Origin: Clostridia bacterium | GTDB lineage: Bacteria; Bacillota; Clostridia; RUG12999 | Direction: 5' to 3' | Length of the DNA stretch: 44,437 bases | NCBI GenBank assembly: GCA_022801925.1 | Contig: JAAWTG010000020.1 | Location: 1-44,437, forward strand | Shown here: piece after piece, positions 15,789-24,877 of the stretch | How positions within the stretch are numbered: the first letter of the stretch is position 1 | How the letters are laid out: the number at the start of each line of letters is the position of its first letter | Translations under genes and position numbers: made by a program | The notes under the pieces: model-generated | Database searches by the model: none | What the model was told of the DNA's origin: nothing | What the model saw: the letters and a program-made list of their open reading frames with translations, nothing else

Positions 15789-16955
15789 ATGGTTATTCGA
15801 CAAGATTATTTATCCAAAATTCGCCCGTTTATAGGCAAGGACATTATAAAGGTATTGACTGGGGTTAGACGCGGCGGAAAGAGTGTTCTATTAGAACAAA
15901 TTCGTGATGAAATCCATAGCCCCAATACAATATTCCTTAATTTTGAGGATTTGGGAAATCAGCATTTATGTGAATATAACGCATTACACGATTATATTTG
16001 CGAAATAATCGGCAGCAATAAAGAAAAGTTTTATTTATTTTTTGATGAAATTCAAGAGGTGACTGGCTGGGAAAAGGCGATTAACTCCCTGCGTGTAAAG
16101 TTTGACGCAGACATCTATATTACCGGATCAAATTCACAGCTGCTTTCCGGCGAACTCGCCACCTATATTGCGGGGCGGTATGTATCGTTTGTTGTGTATC
16201 CCTTTTCCTATGCGGAATTTAAACAGGTAAGCAAGAACTACACCTTTGACGATTATATTCAATACGGAGGAATGCCGTTTTTGTCCAGCGTAGATTTTGC
16301 GCCTGAAATCAGCAAGAATTATTTGCAGGACGTGTTTAATTCCGTAGTACTGAAGGATATTGTAAAGCGCAATAAAATTCGTGATGTGGATCTTTTAGAA
16401 AGGATTATCTCCTATGCTCTGGCAAATGTCGGCAAAAGTTTTTCCGCAACCGGTATTTCAAAATTTTTCAAGGCAGAAAAAAGAACCGTCGCACCGGAAA
16501 CCATTTTAAATTATCTGAAAGCCTGTGAAGAGTCATTTCTGCTCTATCGGCTGAAAAGTCAAGACATCAACGGCAAAAAGATGCTGAAGGTGAATGAGAA
16601 ATATTACGTTGTAGACCATGGCTTGCGTAAAGCTGTGGTTGGGGAAAATTTAGAAAACATTGAAATTGTACTGGAAAATATGGTTGGTCTGGAACTTCTG
16701 CGCCGGGGATACAAGGTCTGTGTCGGTCGTGTAGGTGAAAAAGAAGTTGATTTTGTCGGCGAAAAGAACGGTGAAAAAATTTATTTGCAAGTGTGCTATT
16801 TTCTAAATGAAGCGTCTACTATCAAGCGAGAGTTTGGCTCGCTTTTAGAAATTAGGGACAATTATCCAAAATATGTTTTATATAAAGAGGGCACTTTTAA
16901 GGGAAATTACGAGGGCATCCCCGCGGTAAAGGTTGAGAATTGGTTATTAGGATAA
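15789..16955 (+). CDS. AAA ATPase with DUF4143 domain, second copy (388 aa)
   Basis: Of three in-frame ATGs, the one at 15789 is nine bases after AAGGAG and is preferred. Walker A GVRRGGKS is at 25-32, followed by FYLFFDEIQEV (Walker B), ADIYITGSNSQLLSGELATY and a C-terminal DUF4143 domain with LELLRRGYKVCVGRVGEKEV and DFVG. It has the same architecture as the divergent neighbour but clearly differs in sequence, so the two are old paralogues or independently acquired. The family is common in mobile elements; the function is unknown. Confidence 0.92.
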   Translation: MVIRQDYLSKIRPFIGKDIIKVLTGVRRGGKSVLLEQIRDEIHSPNTIFLNFEDLGNQHLCEYNALHDYICEIIGSNKEKFYLFFDEIQEVTGWEKAINSLRVKFDADIYITGSNSQLLSGELATYIAGRYVSFVVYPFSYAEFKQVSKNYTFDDYIQYGGMPFLSSVDFAPEISKNYLQDVFNSVVLKDIVKRNKIRDVDLLERIISYALANVGKSFSATGISKFFKAEKRTVAPETILNYLKACEESFLLYRLKSQDINGKKMLKVNEKYYVVDHGLRKAVVGENLENIEIVLENMVGLELLRRGYKVCVGRVGEKEVDFVGEKNGEKIYLQVCYFLNEASTIKREFGSLLEIRDNYPKYVLYKEGTFKGNYEGIPAVKVENWLLG

Positions 16956-16983
16956 AAATCATATTGCGTTTTCAGTGTGGAAA

Positions 16984-17001
16984 AGGTGGAAAATTCCACC
17001 T
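16984..17001. repeat. GGTGGAA palindrome, copy 2 (putative operator)
   Basis: AGGTGGAA and TTCCACCT pair perfectly around AA, and the flanks TGTGGAAA and CGCCACCC repeat the motif. It sits about 48 bases upstream of the next start, where an operator or promoter-linked site is expected. Confidence 0.6.
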
Positions 17002-17048
17002 CGCCACCCTAAAAAAGTTAATTATTTATTTATGAAGGGGTACGGAAG

Positions 17049-18611
17049 ATGTATTATGACAATCAAACAATAAAAGCATTTTTTGACAATGAACATTTTT
17101 TTTGCTTTGAGTTAAAAAACGGCGATCCTGTAATATTTGATTACCAATATCTTGATAAAGAAATTTCGATTCTGCCGGATTCTTCCTTTTCTTTAACTGA
17201 AAAGGCGAAACAAAAAGAGAAAGTTGATTCGATTGATGCCATGCGGAAAAAGTTATGTAAGATTATTGCTTATTTGTTACCGCCCCTGCAAGGGTTCATA
17301 ATAAATATCTCAGAACAGAGAACGGAACTTAATATAAATATAAATATGAATGATGTAAAACTCATTGCGAATCAAATCATATTTGATATACTATACGATG
17401 AATATCTCAAAAATTCCCCGCGTATCACTTTGAATGAGTATTGCACGAAATATATTCCTTATGATTGGGATGATTCAATTTATGATGGTTGGAAAGAATT
17501 GAAAGACCCGGAAGATAAAATTTCTCTTGATTGGTATCATAAATGCTTTAAGGCTGTATTATCTAAATATACGAAAGTAAAGTTAGATTCAACGACCATG
17601 GCTCAAAAAATTTTAGAAACGAAAGCATCGTCGCCTAATGTGGCTCATTCAACGGATAAAGATCTTGAATCAAAATTAGAAAGATGTATTGATTTTATAA
17701 AAGAAGAACTTGATAAAAAGAAGGACGCCATATTTCATGCAATGGTAAGACAGATGGAACTTGACGCTGAAATAATGGAACACACGGAATTAAAAAAGCA
17801 GGTTAGACAGCTTGGAGTAAATCCCGATTTGCGAATTGAATATTATAATGAACGAAATAAAAAAGGGAAAAGAGATGTGAAAAAACCAAAATACATCTGG
17901 GATAGCTTATATTTTAATGGTTGCCCTAATTTCATTACATCTAAACAGTATAAAAGAATCTGGGAAAAAGACAGCAATTATAGTTATGCTAAATTTATAG
18001 AAGATTACAATAATTATGATAAGTTTGTAGAGTTTATATTGCCAAATAATGATGATAAAAACTGTGTTTATATTCAAAAGTGTATGTATTTTTATAATCT
18101 TGAAATTTACAAAAGATTAGATTTTGTTTATAAGCTGGCTTTAAAGATGGAATCTGAAAACGTATCTGACGTTAACAAAGCGCCTTCATTTGTAAAAAGA
18201 TTTCATCCAATTGTAGTTATGCCCTATGTTGAGGATAACCAAGTGAAATTTCATAAACAGTTCAAGTATTATAAACCAATTATATTTATGGAAGAAAAAT
18301 GGATGGAACAATATCCAATAGATGCCCCGAATCTTTGTTGTATGTGGCAAACTTGCCATTTGCTCCGAGCCAAAGCATACGAGTTATTCAAATACCATTA
18401 TGAATTTCGGTCAGATGATTATGAATCTATTGCAGATTTTCTACGCACAGATTATAACCTCGAAGAATATCATGTGAAAGATAAAAAATGGGACAATCCA
18501 GGCAAGTCAAAGCTAAATGAAAATCGGAATCGTATTTCTAATGTACTCAAAATAAATAAAACGTTATTCCGAGTGTCGGAGGAAAGACTACCAATCAGAA
18601 AAAGAAAATAA
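17049..18611 (+). CDS. Hypothetical protein, orphan (520 aa)
   Basis: Ribosome site GAAGGGG at 17034-17040. I do not recognise a family. It is rich in Lys, Asp, Tyr and Asn. Residues about 205-270 form a charged helical segment likely to be a coiled coil (DLESKLERCIDFIKEELDKK, then MELDAEIMEHTELKKQ). Around 385-430 there is a hydrophobic-aromatic stretch (FHPIVVMPYVEDNQVKFHKQ). No signal peptide, membrane segment or catalytic motif is seen. It is closed by a strong terminator, so it is a single-gene unit whose upstream palindrome may be its operator. A replication-associated or phage-type role is only a guess from its surroundings. Confidence 0.75.
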   Translation: MYYDNQTIKAFFDNEHFFCFELKNGDPVIFDYQYLDKEISILPDSSFSLTEKAKQKEKVDSIDAMRKKLCKIIAYLLPPLQGFIINISEQRTELNININMNDVKLIANQIIFDILYDEYLKNSPRITLNEYCTKYIPYDWDDSIYDGWKELKDPEDKISLDWYHKCFKAVLSKYTKVKLDSTTMAQKILETKASSPNVAHSTDKDLESKLERCIDFIKEELDKKKDAIFHAMVRQMELDAEIMEHTELKKQVRQLGVNPDLRIEYYNERNKKGKRDVKKPKYIWDSLYFNGCPNFITSKQYKRIWEKDSNYSYAKFIEDYNNYDKFVEFILPNNDDKNCVYIQKCMYFYNLEIYKRLDFVYKLALKMESENVSDVNKAPSFVKRFHPIVVMPYVEDNQVKFHKQFKYYKPIIFMEEKWMEQYPIDAPNLCCMWQTCHLLRAKAYELFKYHYEFRSDDYESIADFLRTDYNLEEYHVKDKKWDNPGKSKLNENRNRISNVLKINKTLFRVSEERLPIRKRK

Positions 18612-18619
18612 ATTTATGA

Positions 18620-18650
18620 ATGCCGTCCAGCGTTGCTGGGCGGTATTTTT
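18620..18650 (+). terminator. Terminator after the 520-aa gene
   Basis: TGCCGTCCAGC pairs with GCTGGGCGGTA around GTT (two G-T pairs) and is followed by seven T. It ends the unit of the orphan gene. Confidence 0.9.
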
Positions 18651-18772
18651 TTAGATTTATTAAAAACTCGTTAAAAAATCAATAGTCAGGGGTGGTAGGG
18701 TCGCTGTATAATGATTTCGTAAGCAAATACCGCGGATTTGCCAATAAAATTTTAATAAAGGAGTTGTTACCA

Positions 18773-19129
18773 ATGTATGACGACATTTTAAGCGGTTTGC
18801 CAATCGAGGCGGATACAGACCATAGCCAATCAAACCAACAACTTTTCTCAGTTCAGGAGGATATTGAAAAGAAGTTGCGCAAAACTAAAAAAAAGCTGAA
18901 AAAAGCGAAGAAAAAAGGAAAAGACACAAAAAAATTTAAGAAAAAATATAAAAAATTACAAACAAAGTTTGAACGGATGAACGCTCTATTGGCTGAAACG
19001 AAGAAGTCTTCTCCAAAAGGTCGTTGGGACGCAACGATTGAGAGGACGTTGCCGGAACTTGTAAAATTAACGACGGTTATTCTCGACCGAAAGCTGCCGC
19101 CCGGCAAAGGTGGTGGCAAAAATGACTGA
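18773..19129 (+). CDS. Lys-rich coiled-coil protein (118 aa)
   Basis: ATG 18773 is nine bases after AAAGGAG, so the longer frame from 18692 is rejected. Residues about 35-80 are almost all Lys-rich helix (LRKTKKKLKKAKKKGKDTKK), suggesting a nucleic-acid-binding or coiled-coil arm. The C-terminus ends LPPGKGGGKND. It overlaps the next gene by eight bases, so the two are translationally coupled and the small protein is probably an accessory of the ATPase. Confidence 0.7.
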   Translation: MYDDILSGLPIEADTDHSQSNQQLFSVQEDIEKKLRKTKKKLKKAKKKGKDTKKFKKKYKKLQTKFERMNALLAETKKSSPKGRWDATIERTLPELVKLTTVILDRKLPPGKGGGKND

Positions 19130-20780
19130 GACAGCTCGTGTAATATTGCCTGAAAGCGCCAGCTTCGATGACAGTGGTCTTCTGTGGAATGACCGGCTCG
19201 TCTGTAATTTTTTGCCCATTGTTAATGGTACATTGGTACCGGTAGAGGCACATGAACTTTACGATATGCAACTTAGTATAAAACTGCAATTTGTGGATAA
19301 AAAAATAAGCCCGACTTATTTTTTGAAAATGTCGGAATTGGAAAAGCTCGATTGGTTTAGCTTGAATCAGAAATGCCGGATTAACCCTGACTGTACCAAA
19401 GCGGTTCTTTATTTGGCAGATATTATGCGCTCTCAAATTGCCTCGTTGGCGGATCCGCCGGTACGATTTTGCAATCGTCCGGGCATACATATCGTTGACG
19501 AGCAGGCAGTGTTTTGTACTGGAAACAAGATTTACGATAAGAATCTGCATAATAACGTAGAGTTGGCGTTGATGCCCATTAGTTTGGACATAGATGAAAA
19601 TTTATCCGAATTTGAAGCTGCTAAAAAAATGTTTGGACTCGTAAACTTAAGTCCAACTGTTGGTCGGATGCTCTTGGCACAAAATTTATTGGGCATTATG
19701 CGCCATGTATTTTTGCAATCTGGAATTACTCCGAGTAGCGTCTTATTCGTGGTCGGAAAAAGTGGTTTAGGGAAAACCACGTATACCAGCTTTTTGTCCC
19801 AATTATACAACCGGAAGAAAGGCATTGTTCCGCCGGCACAGTTAACTTCCAGTTTTTCCGCCATTCAGTCCATTCTGTCAGATCCCATGCACCAAGACAG
19901 TACCGTTGTTTTTGACGATATGTTTCCAACAAATTCAGGTGAAATACGGCGGAATTTTGAAAAAACATTTTCAAAATTGGTGCGTTTTATAGGGAACCAA
20001 AACAGTCCAGCTCTGATGAACGGAAAAATGGTTGCAGAAAGAGAACCCAGTTGCGGCGTGATTATCGTTGGAGAGTATCCACAGGGTTTGGGATCTGATG
20101 CTGCCCGTTGCCTGATTGTAGAAATGCGCGAATGCGTTCTTAATGAAAAACTCTGTCAGTATCAACGCGAACCACTCGTGGTGTCAACGTTTTACCACTT
20201 TTTCATTGGGTGGTATGTGTCAAACTACGACAAGATAGGAAAACTTTTGAAAGAATGGCTATATTCTTTTCGCACTAACAATCATTTGGATGTAAATTCG
20301 CATTTATCAGACGCATTTTTTTGCTTTGTTTCCGCATTTAAATTGTTTCTGCTTTTTTGTTTGGAAAAAAGTTTTGCGTCAGAGGAAAATGCAAAAAAAC
20401 AATATTTGTCATTTCATGATTCTCTGATAAGATTAGTAAAAAAACAGAATTTGCGGACAGAGCAAGGCATTAGGAAAGATTCTGTTGATATTTTTCAATT
20501 GATTTGCCGCTGGTATCAGAACAAAGATTTTGATTTGGCGAAAGACTGCAAACATTTGAAAAATAAAGATGGATTTAAATATAAGGGGCTTTTCTGCATT
20601 AAACCGGCTAAGTTATTAGAAAAAATTCAACAAGTTGTACCGGGGATTACAATTGTCGAGGTCAGCCGCGCATTAAGAGAAAAAAGCGCTCTGAAACTTG
20701 ACTGTGAAGGAAAAAATTATAAGGTAGGAAACGAACGCTTTTATGGAATTTACATTGAAAAATTAAACTATAACCGTTGA
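19122..20780 (+). CDS. P-loop ATPase, phage/plasmid helicase- or primase-helicase-like (552 aa)
   Basis: A site AAAGGTGG is eight bases before ATG 19122. The N-terminal 200 residues are of unknown fold with several Cys and no clear zinc site. Walker A VGKSGLGKTT is at 211-220, Walker B-like STVVFDDMFP near 262, and an arginine- and Gly-rich stretch follows. The layout (N-terminal unknown, central RecA-like ATPase, C-terminal helical/winged part with a final ERFYGIYIEKL segment) recalls DUF927-type or D5-like helicases of mobile elements, but I cannot place it firmly. It overlaps the Lys-rich gene, and both precede the integrase. Confidence 0.65.
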   Translation: MTETARVILPESASFDDSGLLWNDRLVCNFLPIVNGTLVPVEAHELYDMQLSIKLQFVDKKISPTYFLKMSELEKLDWFSLNQKCRINPDCTKAVLYLADIMRSQIASLADPPVRFCNRPGIHIVDEQAVFCTGNKIYDKNLHNNVELALMPISLDIDENLSEFEAAKKMFGLVNLSPTVGRMLLAQNLLGIMRHVFLQSGITPSSVLFVVGKSGLGKTTYTSFLSQLYNRKKGIVPPAQLTSSFSAIQSILSDPMHQDSTVVFDDMFPTNSGEIRRNFEKTFSKLVRFIGNQNSPALMNGKMVAEREPSCGVIIVGEYPQGLGSDAARCLIVEMRECVLNEKLCQYQREPLVVSTFYHFFIGWYVSNYDKIGKLLKEWLYSFRTNNHLDVNSHLSDAFFCFVSAFKLFLLFCLEKSFASEENAKKQYLSFHDSLIRLVKKQNLRTEQGIRKDSVDIFQLICRWYQNKDFDLAKDCKHLKNKDGFKYKGLFCIKPAKLLEKIQQVVPGITIVEVSRALREKSALKLDCEGKNYKVGNERFYGIYIEKLNYNR

Positions 20781-20876
20781 GATGTTTCCATATCTTCTTT
20801 CCGATTTTTTATATATTCTAAAAGGACGGAAGCGGAAAGTCGAAAAAATTTAAAACTTATACAAGGAGGTTAAGCT

Positions 20877-20996
20877 ATGCCGACGGACAAAGTAATCATC
20901 ACTACATCAAGCAATCAGATAACCGAATCTGATAGGCTGACGCTGTTATGCGAAGCGATTTATAATTTATTGTGTCAAACTGCCAATAAAAAATAG
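20877..20996 (+). CDS. Short hypothetical protein before the integrase (39 aa)
   Basis: A strong ribosome site AAGGAGG at 20863-20869 precedes ATG. The sequence (MPTDKVIITTSSNQITESDR, then LTLLCEAIYNLLCQTANKK) is short and helical at its C-terminus. It lies 35 bases upstream of the large serine recombinase. Small proteins in this position are often co-expressed with the integrase; the role here is unknown. Confidence 0.5.
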   Translation: MPTDKVIITTSSNQITESDRLTLLCEAIYNLLCQTANKK

Positions 20997-21031
20997 GTAG
21001 CCTAAAATATTTATTAGGAGGTGAGCAGAAT

Positions 21032-22630
21032 ATGTCTGAATTATTAAAGGCAGTGGCATATTGCCGCTATTCCTCGCATTTACAGCGTGAGGAAAGCATT
21101 AAGGCGCAGCTTCGCGCAATTCAAAAATATACGGATGATAACGGATATATTCTGCTCGATTCCTATATTGATGAAGCGCAAAGCGCTAAAACAGATGATA
21201 GAATCGCTTTTCAGCAGCTAATGTCTGATATTAAATCGGAAAACATTAAAATCGATGCCGTTATCGTTCATAAGGGAGATAGGTTTGCGAGAAATCGCTA
21301 CGATGCGGCTATTTACAAGAATTTTTTAAAGCAGCACAACGTTAGATTGATTTCTGTCACCGAAAATCTGCAAGATAATCCGGAATCGGTCATACTTGAA
21401 AGTGTTTTGGAGGGAATGGCAGAATACTATAGCCTGAATTTACAGCGTGAAGTACGGAAAGGATTAAGGGAAAACGCCTTAGACGCAAGAGCCACAGGCG
21501 GTAAACCTCCGCTGGGCTATGATATTGACAAGTTGACGCAAAAGTTGATTATCAATGAAACAGAGGCAGAAGCGGTAAAAATGATTTTTAGAATGTATTT
21601 GGACGGATGCGGTTATTCCGAAATTATAAACGAATTAAATGCCAATGGATATAAAACCAAACGAGGGCAGACATTCGGAAAAAACAGTATAAATTCAATA
21701 TTACATAATCTGAAATACACAGGAGTTTATACATATAACCTTGTCGCGCCCAAATATAAGGGCAGTGGAAAACCTATCAGATACGGAAAAGCGGAAAACG
21801 AAAACATTATACGGATTGAGGGCGCTGTTCCGCAAATCATAAGCAAGGAAGACTTTGAGGCGGTACAGACTAAAATGAGAGAGCGGCAGCATAAGGCAGG
21901 GCGGTATAATGCAAAGGCAAACTATCTGCTATCCGGAAAAATTTACTGTGGTGAATGCGGCAGCCCTTACAGCGGAAATAAGCGCAAAGCACGCGCTGAC
22001 CATCCCGAATACATAAGCTATCGTTGTTCACGTCAGAATGGCAAAAAGAAGTGCCATAACAAAGAGATTCGCAAAGAACTGATTGAAAATACAGTCTTAA
22101 ATAGGATTTCGGATATCATATTCGACAGCAGCATAATTCCAAAAATTTTCGATACTATCAATGCGTTTATTATCGAAAAAGAAAGCAGCGTCAAGCTATC
22201 CAAAATCAATGCGGAGAACAGGCTGAAGGATATTTCCAAACAAATTGATAATTTAGTTGACGTGATTGCTAATACAGGCTCAAAAGCTGTTATAGAGCGT
22301 TTGGAGAGCCTTGAAAATGAAAAGATTGTTATTGAAGACAATATATATAGGCTTGATAGGGAATTATCAAAGAAGATGATTTCAAAAACACAACTCAAAC
22401 GGTTATTTTCAAGAGCCAAGAGCCTTTTTGAACAAGGGACGCTTGACGCAGGCAAAAAACTCATAGATTTGTTTGTGGAACGGGTAATTGTTTATAAAGA
22501 CCATATTGAAATTAAATTGAATATTCTGCCGACAGATACGCCGCCAAAAACCCAAAAGGATAAAAAAGATTCCGACGGGCTTTTTGATTTAGGAAAATTC
22601 AACGTTGTGGCAGATAGGAACGAGTATTAA
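21032..22630 (+). CDS. Large serine recombinase (integrase) of an integrative element
   Basis: A 532-aa protein after AGGAGGTGAG. The N-terminal resolvase catalytic domain begins AVAYCRYSSHLQREES, with Ser14 in the Y-x-R-x-S context as nucleophile, then HKGDRFARNRYD and EGMAEYYSLNLQREV. The recombinase domain follows (GGKPPLGYDID, then VKMIFRMYLDGCGYSEI), then a zinc ribbon (YCGECGSPYSG ... YRCSRQNGKKKC, near 305-345) and a coiled-coil C-terminal part (about 375-470). This is the PhiC31/TndX-type architecture and normal length. It is the last + gene before the tRNA-Ser pair, so it marks the likely right end of the element. Confidence 0.97.
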   Translation: MSELLKAVAYCRYSSHLQREESIKAQLRAIQKYTDDNGYILLDSYIDEAQSAKTDDRIAFQQLMSDIKSENIKIDAVIVHKGDRFARNRYDAAIYKNFLKQHNVRLISVTENLQDNPESVILESVLEGMAEYYSLNLQREVRKGLRENALDARATGGKPPLGYDIDKLTQKLIINETEAEAVKMIFRMYLDGCGYSEIINELNANGYKTKRGQTFGKNSINSILHNLKYTGVYTYNLVAPKYKGSGKPIRYGKAENENIIRIEGAVPQIISKEDFEAVQTKMRERQHKAGRYNAKANYLLSGKIYCGECGSPYSGNKRKARADHPEYISYRCSRQNGKKKCHNKEIRKELIENTVLNRISDIIFDSSIIPKIFDTINAFIIEKESSVKLSKINAENRLKDISKQIDNLVDVIANTGSKAVIERLESLENEKIVIEDNIYRLDRELSKKMISKTQLKRLFSRAKSLFEQGTLDAGKKLIDLFVERVIVYKDHIEIKLNILPTDTPPKTQKDKKDSDGLFDLGKFNVVADRNEY

Positions 22631-22632
22631 AT

Positions 22633-22659
22633 AGGCGCTTGCAGAAAAAGCAAGCGCCT
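22633..22659 (+). terminator. Terminator after the large serine recombinase
   Basis: AGGCGCTTGC and GCAAGCGCCT pair perfectly around AGAAAAA, followed by GAGTTTTACTT. It ends the integrase transcript. Confidence 0.8.
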
Positions 22660-22677
22660 GAGTTTTACTTGAAAATG

Positions 22678-22709
22678 AAAAAAGAAACTACCGAAATAGT
22701 TTCTTTTTT
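22678..22709. terminator. Bidirectional terminator between element and tRNA-Ser genes
   Basis: AAAAAAGAAACTA and TAGTTTCTTTTTT pair perfectly around CCGAAA. The T runs on both strands would stop integrase read-through on + and the tRNA transcript on -. Confidence 0.85.
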
Positions 22710-22732
22710 GTCTCAGTCCGCGAGAGACTGAA

Positions 22733-22824
22733 TGGCGGAGAAGGAGGGATTTGAACCCTCGCGCCGCGTGAACGACCTACACCCTTAGCAGGGGCGCCCC
22801 TTCGACCAGCTTGGGTACTTCTCC
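22733..22824 (-). tRNA. tRNA-Ser(GCU)
   Basis: On the minus strand the acceptor GGAGAAG pairs with CTTCTCC, then discriminator G and an encoded CCA. The anticodon stem CCC/GGG carries the loop CTGCTAA (anticodon GCU). The long extra arm of type II tRNAs is present and the T loop reads TTCAAAT. About 60 bases separate it from the second tRNA-Ser, with which it shares a promoter. Confidence 0.95.
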
Positions 22825-22880
22825 ATTTATATGGAAGGCACTATAGCGTCTTTAAACCACAGCACCACCCTATTCAGTTT

Positions 22881-22969
22881 TGGCGGAGAGGGTGAGATTC
22901 GAACTCACGGTCCCTTTCGAGATCACTAGTTTTCAAGACTAGCTCCTTAAACCGCTCGGACACCTCTCC
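22881..22969 (-). tRNA. tRNA-Ser(UGA)
   Basis: On the minus strand the acceptor GGAGAGG pairs with CCTCTCC and CCA is encoded. The anticodon stem CTAGT/ACTAG carries the loop with TGA (anticodon UGA). The T loop reads TTCGAAT and the long variable arm is present. It is the first gene behind the consensus promoter at 22994-23022. Confidence 0.95.
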
Positions 22970-22993
22970 ACATCCCATCTCAACATGTTGACA

Positions 22994-23022
22994 ATTATAT
23001 CATATATACATTGCCATGTCAA
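22994..23022 (-). promoter_or_regulatory. Consensus sigma-A promoter for the tRNA-Ser pair
   Basis: On the minus strand TTGACA (23022-23017) and TATAAT (22999-22994) are separated by exactly 17 bases, 25 bases before the first tRNA. Confidence 0.92.
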
Positions 23023-23152
23023 TACTTTTTTCATTTTTTTCTTATCATTCTTTTTATCCAAAAAAAGCACATAAATCAAAATATATCATGCCCGAAAAAT
23101 GCATGAAGCATTCTCTATTTTGAAACAATAAATCAAAAAAGGAGAAATATTT

Positions 23153-23338
23153 ATGTTTGACGATTTTTCACAAAGCAGCAATTTTGGCTTAGCTGCACTC
23201 TATACAGACCTTCAGTTTCACGACTACTATGATTCGCTCTCCGAAGAAATTCAGGCGGCAGTTAACGAACACGAAAATGAAATCCATTCCCTGCACGATT
23301 TAAAACAATTTGCACAGCACTACCGAAAGCTGCGCTAA
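23153..23338 (+). CDS. Small acidic hypothetical protein (61 aa)
   Basis: AAAGGAGAA precedes the ATG at normal spacing. The protein is acidic and helical (DYYDSLSEEIQAAVNEHENE, then SLHDLKQFAQHYRKLR). It is of a type common in Clostridia with no assigned function. It is followed 14 bases later by a second small gene. Confidence 0.65.
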   Translation: MFDDFSQSSNFGLAALYTDLQFHDYYDSLSEEIQAAVNEHENEIHSLHDLKQFAQHYRKLR

Positions 23339-23352
23339 AGGGAGGGATTTAT

Positions 23353-23505
23353 ATGCAATTATCTTCCTTTTCTTTTGCTGATATTGACCCATCTGTCATA
23401 CAGGAATTGACGCAATTTGAAGATTACTTTGGAAAACTATGCGACAAAGATATTGTGCTTGTCGCATATGAAAAAGAACCTGTCTGCCAAAATACGAAAG
23501 CATAA
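23353..23505 (+). CDS. Small hypothetical protein (50 aa)
   Basis: GGAGGG at 23341-23346 is seven bases before ATG 23353. The product (MQLSSFSFADIDPSVIQELT, then QFEDYFGKLCDKDIVLVAYE) is acidic with two Cys and no recognisable family. It appears cotranscribed with the 61-aa gene. Confidence 0.55.
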   Translation: MQLSSFSFADIDPSVIQELTQFEDYFGKLCDKDIVLVAYEKEPVCQNTKA

Positions 23506-23625
23506 ATGTAACACTAAAACGCAATTTTTCTGTAGCACTAAGATATCGGCTTAACGATATACTCTTCTTCCTAAAAAGATTACACACCTTTGGGGAGAAG
23601 TATTATATTATCATATTGCAATATC

Positions 23626-23654
23626 AAAACGGAGGCGTTTGCCTCCGTTTTTTT
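23626..23654. terminator. Bidirectional terminator between small-gene unit and cysK
   Basis: AAAACGGAGGC and GCCTCCGTTTT pair perfectly around GTTT with T runs on both sides. It serves the converging small genes (+) and cysK (-). Confidence 0.9.
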
Positions 23655-24658
23655 CAGCGCCATGCCTCTACGTCAAGCAACTCAATCTCCGGCGCCAAAT
23701 CTCCCTGCTGCGCCTGTTGTTCCCTGCTATAATCTGTCGATAAATATTTTTTATTATCATCTGCAAAAACAGTGACTGCAACAGCATTCTCGCCCAGCTG
23801 ATTTTGTGCAATGACACAACCAAGAAAATTTGCGCCCGAAGACACGCCGACCCCCAGCCCCAACTGTTTTGATAATTTCCGCGCCATATTGATTGCATCG
23901 CCATCGGAAACAGACACCACTTCGTCTAATTGGTCTAATTTTACAAGATCCGGAATAAATTCATCAGAAATGCCATAAATCCTATGCTGTCCAACTTTAT
24001 AGCCCGTCGAAAGCGTTGGTGAATTGGACGGTTCCAGCGGATACACCTTACATATCGGATTTACGCGGCGAAAACTGCGTCCCAGCCCCATTACCGTGCC
24101 GCCTGTTCCAACGCCGGCAACAACAGCATCCGGACGCAGTCCCTTCTTCTCCAACTGCGTCAAAATTTCCTGACCGGTTGAACTGTCATGCGTCCCGGTA
24201 TTCCATTCATTGGAAAATTGCCGCGGCAAAAATACGCCCGCTTTCTTTCCAAGCATCTCTGTCATTTCAATAGACCCCAAAAATCCGCCTTCTTCTTTGG
24301 ACACCAGCCGCACGGTTGCGCCATAACTCTCCATCAGACTGATCCGTTCCTTACTCATCCAATCTGGCATATAAATAATCACTTCGTGCCCCAAATAACT
24401 TCCCAGAGCTGAAAAGGCAATACCTGTATTGCCACTCGTCGCTTCAGCAATACAGTCGCCGGGACGAATTTGTTCCGTTTCATACGCCTTTTTTAAAATA
24501 TGATACGCAACTCTGTCTTTAATGCTTCCGGTCAGGTTAAAATATTCCGCTTTGGCATAAATCACCCGTTCTGCTCCCTTGTATCGGTAACGAATGCCCA
24601 GCAGTGGTGTGTTGGCAATCATCGCTTGCATATTTTTAAATTTAAGCTGCTGCTCCAT
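23654..24658 (-). CDS. cysK: Cysteine synthase (O-acetylserine thiol-lyase)
   Basis: A 334-aa PLP enzyme that makes cysteine from O-acetylserine and sulfide. Lys47 in LTGSIKDR is the Schiff-base lysine and ATSGNTG at 73-79 is the substrate loop; GVGTGGT near 190 binds PLP phosphate. I start at ATG 24658, placed after GAGGGA; an upstream TTG is rejected. The acetyl-donor enzyme cysE lies 9 kb away in the same window. It is a single gene closed by the terminator at its 3' end. Cystathionine beta-synthase-type relatives share the fold, so CysK versus a paralogue is not certain. Confidence 0.9.
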   Translation of the reverse strand: MEQQLKFKNMQAMIANTPLLGIRYRYKGAERVIYAKAEYFNLTGSIKDRVAYHILKKAYETEQIRPGDCIAEATSGNTGIAFSALGSYLGHEVIIYMPDWMSKERISLMESYGATVRLVSKEEGGFLGSIEMTEMLGKKAGVFLPRQFSNEWNTGTHDSSTGQEILTQLEKKGLRPDAVVAGVGTGGTVMGLGRSFRRVNPICKVYPLEPSNSPTLSTGYKVGQHRIYGISDEFIPDLVKLDQLDEVVSVSDGDAINMARKLSKQLGLGVGVSSGANFLGCVIAQNQLGENAVAVTVFADDNKKYLSTDYSREQQAQQGDLAPEIELLDVEAWR

Positions 24659-24877
24659 TTTATCATCCCTCAATTTCTGCGAACTTTCCTTTTTATCATT
24701 TTATGCGTCAAATCCGTCTAACGTTCCGGCTAGGCATAAGAGAATCAAATATGCCTAGGCAACAGAAACAGACCCCATATGGAATCAATCCATATGGAGC
24801 CTTTATCATTCTTAGGAATATACGATAGTCAGACATTCAAAATCAAACATGCTTATTTTTCTAGTGAACTAATATTC
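24659..24877. other. Intergenic region with two palindromic hairpins
   Basis: TAGGCATA and TATGCCTA (24731-24757) form a perfect 8-bp stem, and CCATATGG at 24775-24782 is repeated at 24790-24797 and is self-complementary. Neither has a T run. They lie between the cysK start and the dacF stop. No gene is seen. Confidence 0.4.
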
